From: Shimia sp.
GTDB taxonomy: Bacteria > Pseudomonadota > Alphaproteobacteria > Rhodobacterales > Rhodobacteraceae
NCBI GenBank assembly: GCA_024224295.1
Contig: JAAENN010000265.1
Location: 1-64,000, forward strand
Length of the DNA: 64,000 nt
Direction: 5' to 3'
The translations under genes and the position numbers were made by a program. Numbering within the stretch: the first letter of the stretch is position 1; each line of letters begins with the position of its first letter. Positions 11,266-21,075 of this stretch are shown one piece after another. The notes below the pieces were generated by a model. It did not search any database and was not told the DNA's origin. It saw nothing but the letters and a program-made list of their open reading frames with translations.

Positions 11266-11401
11266 CGCTTCACTCCCTTTTGGCTCCGATTGACAGAGGG
11301 CCAAATGCCCTACCTCGAGCGTAGGTTGCGCCGCTAAACCGGCAAAACAAAAAAGGTTTCCTCAAGAATTTGAGTTGATAGAATAACTGAGCGGTTGCTG
11401 C

Positions 11402-11650
11402 CTAAGCAATGACCTGCTTCGCTTTACAAACCTCGCGCAAACCGCGCAGCTCAACAGGCACTTCCAGATTGGCGTTTGAGCGCATCGAAGAAACGAAAAG
11501 CTTCATGCAGCCACCACAATCTGGCGCCTTCCCCAAAGCATGATAGATTTTACCAGGCGTAATGATGGCTGTTTCGTCCGCTGCGCGCATCCAATCAATT
11601 GCTTGGTGAATGTCGCGGTCAGAGATGGCTTGGCAGCTGCAGATGATCAT
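11402..11650 (-). CDS. bfd: Bacterioferritin-associated ferredoxin, (2Fe-2S)-binding
   Basis: MIICSCQAISDRDI...DCGGCMKLF: Bfd C-X-C...C-X2-C cysteine pattern. Confidence 0.93.
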   Translation of the reverse strand: MIICSCQAISDRDIHQAIDWMRAADETAIITPGKIYHALGKAPDCGGCMKLFVSSMRSNANLEVPVELRGLREVCKAKQVIA

Positions 11651-12196
11651 CTTGGAAATCCGGAAAATGGTGAGACTACTTATCCGACCAAAAAAATCAG
11701 GGTCAATACCTGATTGTTTTAAACAGTAAGCTCACATATCAAACCGTTCCAAAATGCGACGAACTCCAAGGTCACTAGCTTGTGGAGCGCAAACCAACAT
11801 CCCCCAGATGAGAAGGAACTCGTAAGCAAAAAACTAGATAAGATCCGCATCGCACTGATTTGCGACCTGCATTCGGCCTGCCTAATATAGAAAACCATTT
11901 CCAATTGACATTTTGATGCCAAGCCGCAGGAACGGTTGTCCATTTCGAAGCCCCAGGCATGTAAATTTAAAGAAAGTGCGTGATAGCAAGGGATCTATAC
12001 CTCAAGTGGTCAACCTAGTATTGCAGCCGTCCAAGTCATCACACAGCGTTCAGGCAGGTCGGTTGGATCACTAGTGTCCGCCAGCTTGCTCCTGTTCAGA
12101 AAGCACATGTGGACTAAAGCCGAGATATTTTGTGATTTACGTTTCTAAGCAAATTTCAGCCTAAAATAAGACATCTACTCGCGGTGAATTTGGGTG

Positions 12197-12273
12197 TGGC
12201 GACCCCGGAAGAACTCGAATCCTCAACCTGCTGATTAGAAGTCAGCTGCTCTATCCAGTTGAGCTACGGGGCC
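12197..12273 (-). tRNA. tRNA-Arg (anticodon TCT), CCA encoded
   Basis: Reverse complement GGCCCCGTAGCTCAACTGGATAGAGCAGCTGACTTCTAATCAGCAGGTTGAGGATTCGAGTTCTTCCGGGGTCGCCA folds as a cloverleaf; anticodon loop CTTCTAA. Confidence 0.95.
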
Positions 12274-12502
12274 GTATCCACGAGGCGTGCTTATCAGAAG
12301 CCAAAATAGGATGAAAGCAACATTGGTCGAACATCGGCTCAAAAAAGAACTTTTCGGAGCGCATTAAAAAATTGTCTTGTTTCGATGAGCGAAGAGCAGA
12401 ACGTGTACGCGGCTATGCTTCTCTTGTCGGCCTGCTCATAAAGAAATCCCCAATCTCTGACGCTACATAGACCCATCATACACAACCCGGACATTCGGAT
12501 TG

Positions 12503-12532
12503 GCCGGCCTCACGCGCAATTGCTGAGGCCGG
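12503..12532 (-). terminator. Candidate terminator of the sugar-acid operon
   Basis: Inverted repeat ccggcctca...tgaggccgg just after the dehydrogenase stop codon. Confidence 0.55.
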
Positions 12533-12539
12533 TCATGAA

Positions 12540-14048
12540 TTAAAACGCTTCAGGTAACAGACAATCTGGCAAGTTCTGATAACAGACCGGCCGCAAGAAA
12601 CGCCGGATTGCTAAAGTTCCCACTGAGGTAGCTCCGAAGTTGGTGGAGGCCGGGTATGGACCGCCGTGCACCATGGTGTCGCTGACCTCCACGCCTGTTG
12701 GATATCCATTCGTCAGAATACGGCCCGCTTTGCGCTCCAGCGCAGGCAGCAGGCTTTGGGCGACGGCGGTGTCCGCTTCATCCATGAACAGGGTGCAGGT
12801 GAGCTGACCTTGCAGAGAGAGCGCCAAAGCGCGCATCTGATCCAGATCCTCGGCGATCACCACCAAGCCAAGCGGACCAAAGACCTCTTCGCCCAGGGAC
12901 TCATTGGCCAGCCACGTGTCTGCTGTCGTCTGGTAGAGGAATGGGGAGGCATCGCGTTGGGCATGGCTGTTACTCAGCACCTCCTGCAAGCCGTCGCAAG
13001 ACGCGATGCGGGTTTGACCGTCGCGATACGCGGCGGCGATGCCGTCGGTTAGCATGGTTTGCGGCCCGACCGTGCCCAGCGCGGCGGCAGTTGCCGCAAC
13101 AAAGGCGTCGGCCTGATCCTTCAGGATCACGGCAATACCAGGGTTGGTGCAAAACTGCCCTGCCCCCATGGTCAGCGACCCGGCCCAGCCGGTGCCAATT
13201 TCCGCTCCACGTGCTTCTGCGGCGGCGGGCAGGACAAACATCGGGTTGACGGAGCCAAGCTCGCCAAAGAAGGGGATCGGCTCTGGTCGCTGGGCACAGA
13301 GGTCAAACAAGGCGCGGCCACCTGCAAGGGAACCGGTGAAGCCCACCGCTTTGATCAACGGATGCTGCACCAGGGCCGCACCCACAGCGCGATTGCCGCC
13401 TTGGATCAGACTAAAAACGCCCGGATGCAGGTTGCAGGTTTGAATTGCTGCATGGATGGCCTCGGCAATGATTTCGCCAGTACCAGGGTGCGCAGAGTGG
13501 CCTTTAACGACCACCGGACAGCCAGCGGCCAGCGCAGCAGCCGTGTCACCACCAGCAGTGGAGAACGCCAGAGGGAAGTTTGATGCGCCAAACACAGCCA
13601 CAGGCCCAATTGGGCGCTGAATCATTTTCAGATCGGGACGTGGCAGCGGCGCGCGATCTGGCAAGGCGACATCATGACGGCGGTCGAGATAGTCGCCGGC
13701 CAAAATATGCGACGCAAACAAACGCAGCTGACCAGTGGTGCGGCCACGTTCGCCTTGAAGGCGGGCGTCTGGCAGGCCGGTTTCCTGCGTACCAATTTCG
13801 GTGATGGCATCGCCGCGGGCTTCGATTTCATCCGCAATGGTATTGAGGAAGGTCGCCCGTTGCTCTCGAGAGGCATAGCCAAAGGACCAAAACGCCTCTT
13901 CGGCAGCCTGTACAGCGGCATCCACATCGGCCGGGGAGCCAACCGAAAATTGGTGCGCCGGGCCGTGAGCAGGCTCTGAGGCGAAATGATTGTCTGCGGC
14001 GGTCCACTGACCGGCGATCAGGTGTTTTCCGTGGGGGGTAAAGCTCAT
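12540..14048 (-). CDS. Aldehyde dehydrogenase (NADP+), 2,5-dioxovalerate / alpha-ketoglutarate-semialdehyde dehydrogenase type
   Basis: MSFTPHGKHLIAGQWTAADNHF..., GPVAVFGASNFPLAFSTAGGDTAAALAAGCPVVVKGHSAHPGTGE, FFGELGSVNPMFVLP, GAGQFCTNPG. Confidence 0.88.
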   Translation of the reverse strand: MSFTPHGKHLIAGQWTAADNHFASEPAHGPAHQFSVGSPADVDAAVQAAEEAFWSFGYASREQRATFLNTIADEIEARGDAITEIGTQETGLPDARLQGERGRTTGQLRLFASHILAGDYLDRRHDVALPDRAPLPRPDLKMIQRPIGPVAVFGASNFPLAFSTAGGDTAAALAAGCPVVVKGHSAHPGTGEIIAEAIHAAIQTCNLHPGVFSLIQGGNRAVGAALVQHPLIKAVGFTGSLAGGRALFDLCAQRPEPIPFFGELGSVNPMFVLPAAAEARGAEIGTGWAGSLTMGAGQFCTNPGIAVILKDQADAFVAATAAALGTVGPQTMLTDGIAAAYRDGQTRIASCDGLQEVLSNSHAQRDASPFLYQTTADTWLANESLGEEVFGPLGLVVIAEDLDQMRALALSLQGQLTCTLFMDEADTAVAQSLLPALERKAGRILTNGYPTGVEVSDTMVHGGPYPASTNFGATSVGTLAIRRFLRPVCYQNLPDCLLPEAF

Positions 14049-15048
14049 GTTTCGTTGTCCCAATGGGTGACCATGTCACAGGCGATATCAAAGGCGGCAC
14101 GGGTGGCACCAACATCGGCCCGCCCCTGCCCTGCAATGTCAAAGGCGGTTCCGTGGGCCGGTGTGGAAACCGGAATGGGCAGACCGCCCTGCACGGTGAC
14201 GCCGCGATCAAATCCCAGCAGTTTCAGGGCAATTTGCCCCTGATCGTGATACATGGTGACCACGGCATCGATTTCTTTGGCGACCGCCTTCAGGAACACT
14301 GTGTCCGAGGGCCACGGGCCGTCCACGGACATCTGGCCTTCGGCGAGCTTGCGCACAGTGGGTTCCAGAATGTCGATTCCTCGGTGCCAAAATTGCCGCC
14401 ATCGCCTGCGTGCGGGTTGATGGCAGCCACCGAAATGCGCGGGCGCGCCACGCCGGAACGGCGCAGCACATTGTGGATCAGATGCACCGCCTGGCTCACC
14501 CGTTCCTCGCTGATGGTGTCGGCCACATCGCGCAGCGCGATATGGCTGGTGACACGGCTTGTCCACATGCCGTCCAGCGTGTTGAGTTCGGAAATGTATC
14601 CGGTCACACCCAGTTTCTCGGCCATGTAATGCAACTCGTCGTCATGGCCCAAGCCAGCCAGATGCATAGAGGCTTTGTTAAACGGCGCAAAGACAATGGC
14701 GTCGATGATGCCGTCCTGTGCAAAGGCCAGCGCCTGATCTAAAGTGGACAGGACAGAGGTACCGCCCGCCTCGGTGACTTCGGCGGTTTTGACGGCTTCA
14801 GGTTGGATTGTGTCCATCTCATAAAGCGCAAAGCTGTCGTCTGTGTCTCTCCATTTTGTGAGGTCAGCGACAGGCACCATATCAAAGTTGCAATCCGCGA
14901 CGACCTGACCGGCCTCAAACACGTGGCGGTCACCGATCAGCAGGATTTCTGCTGCCTCCGCGACACCCTCAGATGTCAAAAGACGGGCAATAAGTTCAGG
15001 GCCGATGCCGCTTGGGTCACCGGGGATAATGCCAATTTTGGGTTTCAT
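14045..15048 (-). pseudogene. PdxA-family (4-hydroxythreonine-4-phosphate dehydrogenase-like) gene with apparent single-base frameshift near 14376-14378
   Basis: ORF 14290-15048 gives the N-terminus (MKPKIGIIPGDPSGIGPELIARLL...NPHAGDGGNFGTEE); homology continues in another frame in ORF 14045-14566 (DILEPTVRKLAEGQMSVDGPWPSDTVFLKAV...VVTMYHDQGQIALKLLGFDRGVTVQGGLPIPVSTPAHGTAFDIAGQG). Confidence 0.85.
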
Positions 15049-15050
15049 GT

Positions 15051-15761
15051 TTAATCCTCGGAGGCTGCGCCAGCACCGTCATTACGGATGCGGGCGATGT
15101 TCTCGATTGTACTTTTCAGGTGGTTGCGCAGAGCACGGCGGGTGGCGCTGGCATCGCGTTTTTGCAGCGCTTCGGTGATGTCGGCGTGTTGCGCCAAGGT
15201 GTTGTCGCGGCGGTCCACTTGTTGCGATGACAAAAACCGCGCGCGCCAGAGGCGGGCGTTGTATTGCCGGTGGGTTTCAATCAACGGCTCGTTCCGGCTG
15301 GCCTCGACAATGGCGGCGTGAAACTGCATGTCGAGCTGGAAGAACTCCAGCGGCGCCAGCTTATCCGACCCTTCCACCATACGCGCGCCGAGGCGCACAA
15401 TGTCGGCAATTTCGGCCATAGTGGCCTCGCGACAGGCGGTTTCGCCGGCCAGAGCCTCCAGTGCGCCCAACACAGAGATGTACTGCGTCAGCTCGTGCAA
15501 AGACGGATCAGCCACATGGGGACGCCGAGTGGCGGAGTATTCGATCAACCCCTCAACCTCCAACAGCCGCAGCGCCTCTCGCAAAGGGGTGCGCGATACC
15601 CCTAGGGCCTCCGCCAGATCCCGCTCCGGAATAGCCGTGCCCGGGGCCAGTTTGCCGAGCAAAATGAGTTCACGCAGATTGTCCGCGGCCTCTTCGGCCA
15701 GGGTTTTGCGTGGGCGCACACCGCCCTGCTGTTTTAACGCTTCCAGCCAATCACTGCTCAC
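15051..15761 (-). CDS. GntR-family transcriptional regulator (FCD/FadR-C type)
   Basis: HTH: LAPGTAIPERDLAEALGVSRTPLREALRLLEVEGLIEYSATRRPHVA. Confidence 0.92.
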   Translation of the reverse strand: MSSDWLEALKQQGGVRPRKTLAEEAADNLRELILLGKLAPGTAIPERDLAEALGVSRTPLREALRLLEVEGLIEYSATRRPHVADPSLHELTQYISVLGALEALAGETACREATMAEIADIVRLGARMVEGSDKLAPLEFFQLDMQFHAAIVEASRNEPLIETHRQYNARLWRARFLSSQQVDRRDNTLAQHADITEALQKRDASATRRALRNHLKSTIENIARIRNDGAGAASED

Positions 15762-15762
15762 G

Positions 15763-16677
15763 TCATTTCCCCCATTTTAGGACCAGCGGGTCCAGCGGTT
15801 TCAACAAGTCGATCAGCCGCGACCGGATTGCCGGATGCAGCGGTGGGATCGGGTGGCGACAGAACTCAGATTTGATCACGCCACCTTCAACCATGGCCGC
15901 TTTACACGATTGCCAACCACATTGGCGGTTCTCGTGATTGATGGCCATGGCCACGCGACCATAAGCAGCGGTGGCCTCGTCAATCTTTCCTGCGTAGTGG
16001 TGTGTGAGCACAGGTTTGATCTGATCCACAATCATGCCCGAGGTCATGCTGCCGGTTGCGCCCGCATCCAGATCGGCCAGCAACGTGATCGCTTCCTCAC
16101 CGTCAAAGGGCGCTTCAATGGCGTCGCCGCCTTCCTCGATCAGGGCGCGGATTTTATTGGCTGCCCGTGGGCATTCGATTTTGAAGAGCTTCACAGCCTC
16201 AATCTCTTTGGCCATACGCACCAGTAAAGGCACAGGCAGATCCACACCGGACAGCGGAGCGTCCTGCACCATGATTGGAATGCCCACCTTACCCACGGCG
16301 GCGAACTGTTCAAAGCTTTGCTCCGGCGTGCCTTTGAGCAAGGCGCCGTGATAAGGTGGCATCATCATCACCACATCCGCCCCGAGGTCTTTGGCAAATT
16401 GCGCCCGTTCAACGACGATCTGCGTGGCGTAGTGGCTGATGGTGACAATCACCGGCACACGCCCCGCAACATGCTCCACCGACAGTCGGGCGAGTGTTTC
16501 ACGCTCCGCATCTGAAATCAGAAACTGCTCAGAAAAGTTGGCAAGCACACAGATGCCATCTGCGCCTTGATCAATCAGGCAATCCAGCACTCGCTTCATG
16601 CCTTCGAAGTCAACCGTGCCGTCAGGATTGAATGGCGTGGGGGCCACCGGCCAAATGCCTGTGTACATGCTGCTCAT
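15763..16677 (-). CDS. Dihydrodipicolinate synthase family (DapA/NAL superfamily) protein, probable keto-deoxy sugar-acid dehydratase/aldolase
   Basis: [52 protein letters not shown]... with Lys in [10 protein letters not shown]. Confidence 0.88.
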   Translation of the reverse strand: MSSMYTGIWPVAPTPFNPDGTVDFEGMKRVLDCLIDQGADGICVLANFSEQFLISDAERETLARLSVEHVAGRVPVIVTISHYATQIVVERAQFAKDLGADVVMMMPPYHGALLKGTPEQSFEQFAAVGKVGIPIMVQDAPLSGVDLPVPLLVRMAKEIEAVKLFKIECPRAANKIRALIEEGGDAIEAPFDGEEAITLLADLDAGATGSMTSGMIVDQIKPVLTHHYAGKIDEATAAYGRVAMAINHENRQCGWQSCKAAMVEGGVIKSEFCRHPIPPLHPAIRSRLIDLLKPLDPLVLKWGK

Positions 16678-17849
16678 TCCACCACCTCGAACTGATCCAA
16701 ATACTTGTCCGAGATTTCAATCCCCAACCCGGGTTTGTTGTCATCCAGATCCAGATAGCCGTCAACCGCGTCCGGATCGCCATCAAAGATGTAGTAGAAC
16801 AGCTCGTTGCCCACTTCGACGTCAAACACCGGGAAGTACTCGCTGATCATGCAATTGGCGTTGGCCATGGTTAGGTGGTAGTTGTGCATTTGCCCAGCAT
16901 GCGGAATGACCGGCACTTGGAAAGCCTCGGCAATGGCGTTGATCTTCTGGGCCGCCGTGATGCCCCCCACCCGGTTGGTGTCATATTGCAGAACGCTCAC
17001 GGCTTTCTTCTCGATCAGGTCTTTGCAGCCGATTACTGAGAACTCATGCTCGCCGCCGGAAATTGGCACGATGTTCATGGCGTTGAGTTCGCGATAGCCT
17101 TCCACATCGTCCGCGATCACCGGCTCTTCGAGCCAACGTGGCTCATATTTGGCCAGTTTGGGCATCATGCGTTTGGTGTAGTCCAGGTTCCACCCCTGAT
17201 AACACTCCAGCATTAGGTCCACGTCATAGCCGACGACCTCACGCACCGCCTCGACCCGTTTCAGGTTTTCGCGCATGCCGGCCATGCCGTCTTTCGGTCC
17301 CCAGCCAAAGCGCATTTTGTAGCCTTGATAGTTGCTTTTTTTGGCTTCTTCCGCCTCGGCCTGCATCGCCTCGATGGTGCCGGAGTAGAGCTTGGAATAA
17401 TAGACCGGTATCTTTTCTTTGGTGCGACCACCGAGCAGTTTAAACACCGGTTTGTTTGCCAACTTGCCCATCAGATCCCAGATCGCGAGATCCACGGCGG
17501 AAATCGCGATCATGCCGATGCCTTTGCGCCCCCAGGCGTGGGAACGACGGTACATCTTTTCCCAAAGATAGGCGTAGTCAAACGGATCTTCACCAATCAC
17601 CATCGTCGCAAACCAGTCATCAATGGCTTTTTTGACCACAGTTGGCGCCAAGGCGGCATTGCCGATGCCCACGGTGCCATCTTCGGTTTCAATCTCGCAG
17701 GTCAGCCACTGGTGAAAGCGGAACGAGGCCATGGCATCGCCCTTATCCCACAGTACATCGTTGGCGTTGGTGCAGAAGTTGCCAGTGGGGGGAACGGTTT
17801 TGCCTTTCCAGTTCCAGACACGGGTACGGACGGATTTGATTTTGGTCAT
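16674..17849 (-). CDS. Enolase-superfamily sugar-acid dehydratase, L-rhamnonate-dehydratase-like
   Basis: Mandelate racemase/enolase features ([57 protein letters not shown]) and RhmD-like N-terminus. Confidence 0.85.
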   Translation of the reverse strand: MTKIKSVRTRVWNWKGKTVPPTGNFCTNANDVLWDKGDAMASFRFHQWLTCEIETEDGTVGIGNAALAPTVVKKAIDDWFATMVIGEDPFDYAYLWEKMYRRSHAWGRKGIGMIAISAVDLAIWDLMGKLANKPVFKLLGGRTKEKIPVYYSKLYSGTIEAMQAEAEEAKKSNYQGYKMRFGWGPKDGMAGMRENLKRVEAVREVVGYDVDLMLECYQGWNLDYTKRMMPKLAKYEPRWLEEPVIADDVEGYRELNAMNIVPISGGEHEFSVIGCKDLIEKKAVSVLQYDTNRVGGITAAQKINAIAEAFQVPVIPHAGQMHNYHLTMANANCMISEYFPVFDVEVGNELFYYIFDGDPDAVDGYLDLDDNKPGLGIEISDKYLDQFEVVE

Positions 17850-17851
17850 TG

Positions 17852-19351
17852 TTATTCTCCGGTCGACTTAAGCGGCGAGCGTTGTTTGAAAAGACGTCCC
17901 CAGACCATCGGGCCAAACAGGGCAAGAATGGTGAGAACAAAGAACAAAAGGGACAGCGGACGTGTGGCCATGAGCCACCATTTTTCGTCCAGCATCACCA
18001 TGGATTGCCCCAGCCGTGTTTCCAGCATGCCGCCCAGGATCAAGCCGATCGCCATGGGCACAACAGAGAACCCGTGCCGCCGCATGAAGAAACCAACAAT
18101 ACCGGCGCCAATGGCGATCCAGACATCCATCATGGATTGCTCCAGCGCGTAAGCGCCCACAATCGAGAAGATGAACACAATCGGCCACAGGATCTGAATT
18201 GGGATCAGGGTAACGCGGGCGAAAATCTTGGCGCCCCACAGTCCGATGAAGAAGAACAGGATGTTCACAAACATCATCGACCAGAAGATCGCGAAGGCAA
18301 AGTCAGCCTGTTCTGTGAACATGGTTGGACCCGGGCGCAATCCGTGTACCATCAGACCTGCCAGGATCACCGCCGCAGTTGGGCTGCCGGGGATACCCAG
18401 CGCCAAGGTCGGCACCATGGCCCCGCCGGTAGCGGAGTTGTTGGCCGCTTCAGAGCCAGCGATACCTTCGAGCGAGCCGTTGCCAAACTCTTCCGGCTTT
18501 TTGGACCAGCGCTTGGCCTCGTTATAGCCAATCATGGAGGCCACGGTCGCGCCTTCGGCGGGCAGAATGCCAATGAACGTGCCTATACCGGACGAGCGCA
18601 GAATTGTTTTCCACACCCGTTTGTAGTCTTCGCGCGAAGGCAGTTTGATCTTTTTCATGATCACCGGCTTGCGCTCCACATGCAAGTTGTCGGCCTGTAC
18701 CAAGAGTTCGCTAATCCCGAAGACACCAATCATGACCGGCACAAAGGGGATGCCTTCGCTGAGTTCGTTCATACCAAAGGTGAAGCGCTCGATAGAGGTC
18801 AGCAGGTCGATGCCCACAGTGGCCAGCAACACGCCAAACGCCCCGGACAGGATGTTTTTCACCGGCGAGCCGTCGCCAATGGTAGCCAACATAGAGAGGC
18901 CAAACACCGTCAAAGCAAAATACTCTGGCGGTGCAAAGTTGTAGGCGGCTCTCGCCATCAGCGGCGCAGCTGCCATCAGGCACACAACAGAAATGATCCC
19001 ACCAATGGTCGAGGAGACCGCGGCCACCCCCAGCGCGCGGCCCGCCTCGCCTCGCTGCGCCAACGGGTAGCCATCAAGGCAGGTCGTGGCGCTGGCCGAG
19101 GTTCCGGGAGTGTTGATCAAAATAGCGGTGATCGCGCCCGCAAAGGTGGCGGCGCAATAAATGGTTGTCAGGATCGCGATGGCCGGTACCGGGTCCATCG
19201 TGATGGTGAAAGGCAAGAGCAAGGCAACACCAGTCGTGGCGTTGAGGCCGGGCAAAGCCCCAACCAGAACACCGCCCAGCGTGGCGGCAACAATCAGCAC
19301 CATCAGATGCGGATCTGCCAGCGCCATAAGGCCGTTAAGAGCTGCGTCCAT
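17852..19351 (-). CDS. Tripartite tricarboxylate transporter permease, TctA family
   Basis: [66 protein letters not shown]. Confidence 0.95.
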   Translation of the reverse strand: MDAALNGLMALADPHLMVLIVAATLGGVLVGALPGLNATTGVALLLPFTITMDPVPAIAILTTIYCAATFAGAITAILINTPGTSASATTCLDGYPLAQRGEAGRALGVAAVSSTIGGIISVVCLMAAAPLMARAAYNFAPPEYFALTVFGLSMLATIGDGSPVKNILSGAFGVLLATVGIDLLTSIERFTFGMNELSEGIPFVPVMIGVFGISELLVQADNLHVERKPVIMKKIKLPSREDYKRVWKTILRSSGIGTFIGILPAEGATVASMIGYNEAKRWSKKPEEFGNGSLEGIAGSEAANNSATGGAMVPTLALGIPGSPTAAVILAGLMVHGLRPGPTMFTEQADFAFAIFWSMMFVNILFFFIGLWGAKIFARVTLIPIQILWPIVFIFSIVGAYALEQSMMDVWIAIGAGIVGFFMRRHGFSVVPMAIGLILGGMLETRLGQSMVMLDEKWWLMATRPLSLLFFVLTILALFGPMVWGRLFKQRSPLKSTGE

Positions 19352-19356
19352 TGTTG

Positions 19357-19842
19357 TTATCCGTACCAGAGGTTGGTGAGCAGGCCGCGCGGGAAACGGA
19401 CCTCGAAAATGCCGTCAAACAGGAAGAAGACAGCGATCGGGGAAATCAGGCCGACGAGCACAATGGCCCAGACGCGGCGTTCTCCCCAAAGCGTCGCTAG
19501 GGACGCAGAGAACAGGGCAAGGCCCAGAAACAGGTCGACTTCTGCAATCAACAGAAAGCCGACCAACAGCCCCATGGTCACCTGCGCCATCTTGCTCAAA
19601 CGTGCGGGCGCTTCGCTTTTGTCGCGAAACATCAGCCACACGGCGAGCAGGATGATCAGACCGATGACAAGCTGTGGGAAATCGGATGGTTGCATGCCGC
19701 GCTTCAGAATTGGAGGAACGCGGTCAAACTGTGTCGACAGCCAGAAGGCCCAGACACAGAACGCCACAATGCCAAGCGGCACCGCAACGTTGGAAATATG
19801 CCGGCGGGCCGGCGGGGAGGAAGAATGCTCTTCGGCGTGCAT
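19357..19842 (-). CDS. Tripartite tricarboxylate transporter small membrane subunit, TctB family
   Basis: Small 4-TM protein between TctA and TctC; GMQPSDFPQLVIGLIILLA. Confidence 0.85.
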   Translation of the reverse strand: MHAEEHSSSPPARRHISNVAVPLGIVAFCVWAFWLSTQFDRVPPILKRGMQPSDFPQLVIGLIILLAVWLMFRDKSEAPARLSKMAQVTMGLLVGFLLIAEVDLFLGLALFSASLATLWGERRVWAIVLVGLISPIAVFFLFDGIFEVRFPRGLLTNLWYG

Positions 19843-19914
19843 TGGGGAGCCCTTGCGAAAAGTGGGGGGGGCGCGGCGTCGATTGGGAGGATGCCGCCGC
19901 GCCGAGTGGTCAGA

Positions 19915-20865
19915 TTACTCGATGAAGCCCAGCTCTTTCAGAGCGGATTCCATGTCGGTGACCATCGTGGTGATTTGGTTACCCCATTCTTCGGAGCCAA
20001 CCACAGAGGTGCTGTCCAATCCCACGGATTCTAGGAATCCCTGATAAACGCCGTGCTGCATAGACTTCATTAGCGACGCTTCGATCTTTTCAGCCACCTC
20101 ATCCGGGGTGTCTTTGTGGACCACAAAGCCGCGCACGGTGGAGAAGCTTACGTCGATGCCCATCTCCTTGGCGGTTTTCACGTCTGGCAAACCGGCCATC
20201 CGCTCGTTGGCCAGAACCACAATCGGGCAAACATCGCCTGCGTCGATCTGGGAGCCTGCTTCGGCGAGGTTCAGAACCGCCGCGTCCACCGCGCCTGCAA
20301 CCAGTTGGGTTGCCAGCTCGCCACCGCCATCAAACGGAACGATTTTTGGGGTCTGCATGCCGCCCTTTTTGGTGAACATGAAGGCAGACACATCGTCAAT
20401 ATTGCCCAAATGGGTCGTACCATAGCTGATGGGTGCGTCTTTTTGAGCCGCAACAAAAGTTTCTGCATCCGCATAGGCGCCGCATTTCACCATCAGGATT
20501 TGGGGGTCGTCTGTCCCGCGTGCAATCGGGCGAATGTCATCCAGCGTCATTTTGGTTTTGCCTTTGGCAACCGTTGCCGCGTGACCGATTGTAAAAGTCA
20601 GGATGGAATAACCATCCGCAGGCACAGCCAGATAGTGGTCCATCGCAACCGCGCCACCGCCACCTTTTTTGTTCACAACGACCATGTCGGCTTTCAGTTC
20701 ACGACGTGCGCGCAGCATCATCATACGCGTGGTCACGTCTGTGCCACCGCCGTTACCGGCATGAGTCACCACTTCTATGGTTTTGGACGGGTATTCGTTC
20801 GCGCTCGCAATGGCACCGGCTAGGGCCATGGTGGCGAACGATACAGTGGCAAGAAACTTCTTCAT
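19915..20865 (-). CDS. Tripartite tricarboxylate transporter substrate-binding protein, TctC family
   Basis: Signal peptide plus YPSKTIEVVTHAGNGGGTDVTTRMM... typical of TctC/Bug proteins. Confidence 0.9.
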   Translation of the reverse strand: MKKFLATVSFATMALAGAIASANEYPSKTIEVVTHAGNGGGTDVTTRMMMLRARRELKADMVVVNKKGGGGAVAMDHYLAVPADGYSILTFTIGHAATVAKGKTKMTLDDIRPIARGTDDPQILMVKCGAYADAETFVAAQKDAPISYGTTHLGNIDDVSAFMFTKKGGMQTPKIVPFDGGGELATQLVAGAVDAAVLNLAEAGSQIDAGDVCPIVVLANERMAGLPDVKTAKEMGIDVSFSTVRGFVVHKDTPDEVAEKIEASLMKSMQHGVYQGFLESVGLDSTSVVGSEEWGNQITTMVTDMESALKELGFIE

Positions 20866-20948
20866 TTGTCTGATCCTCCTCAGGTTTGCGACCGGACCTC
20901 CTCTTGGCCGATTCGCAATCTCACACCGCCCTTCTACAAGGTATTTGG

Positions 20949-20966
20949 AATTTGGTATACCAAATT
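20949..20966. promoter_or_regulatory. Perfect 18-bp palindrome AATTTGGTATACCAAATT upstream of tctC, probable GntR-family operator
   Basis: Exact palindrome; core TTGGTATACCAA resembles FadR/UxuR-type GntR operators; a GntR gene lies in the same operon. Confidence 0.75.
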
Positions 20967-21017
20967 TTGAATTCCTAAATTTCTACAGGATCGCCTCTTG
21001 GACAAAGGCCCCACCTC

Positions 21018-21052
21018 CAAAAAATGCCAAAGGGCACCCGACAGTGCCCTTT
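21018..21052 (-). terminator. Terminator of puuD
   Basis: aaagggcac ccgaca gtgcccttt hairpin with T run in the minus-strand direction. Confidence 0.8.
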
Positions 21053-21075
21053 CCATTGGTCGCAAAGACCCGTGG

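Noticed and set aside
11719-11960. Overlapping 61- and 74-aa minus-strand ORFs upstream of tRNA-Arg
   Set aside because: Overlapping frames, no RBS or recognisable similarity.
17849-20044. 731-aa plus-strand ORF
   Set aside because: Antisense to tctA, tctB and part of tctC; the translation ([20 protein letters not shown]...) is typical of a shadow frame.
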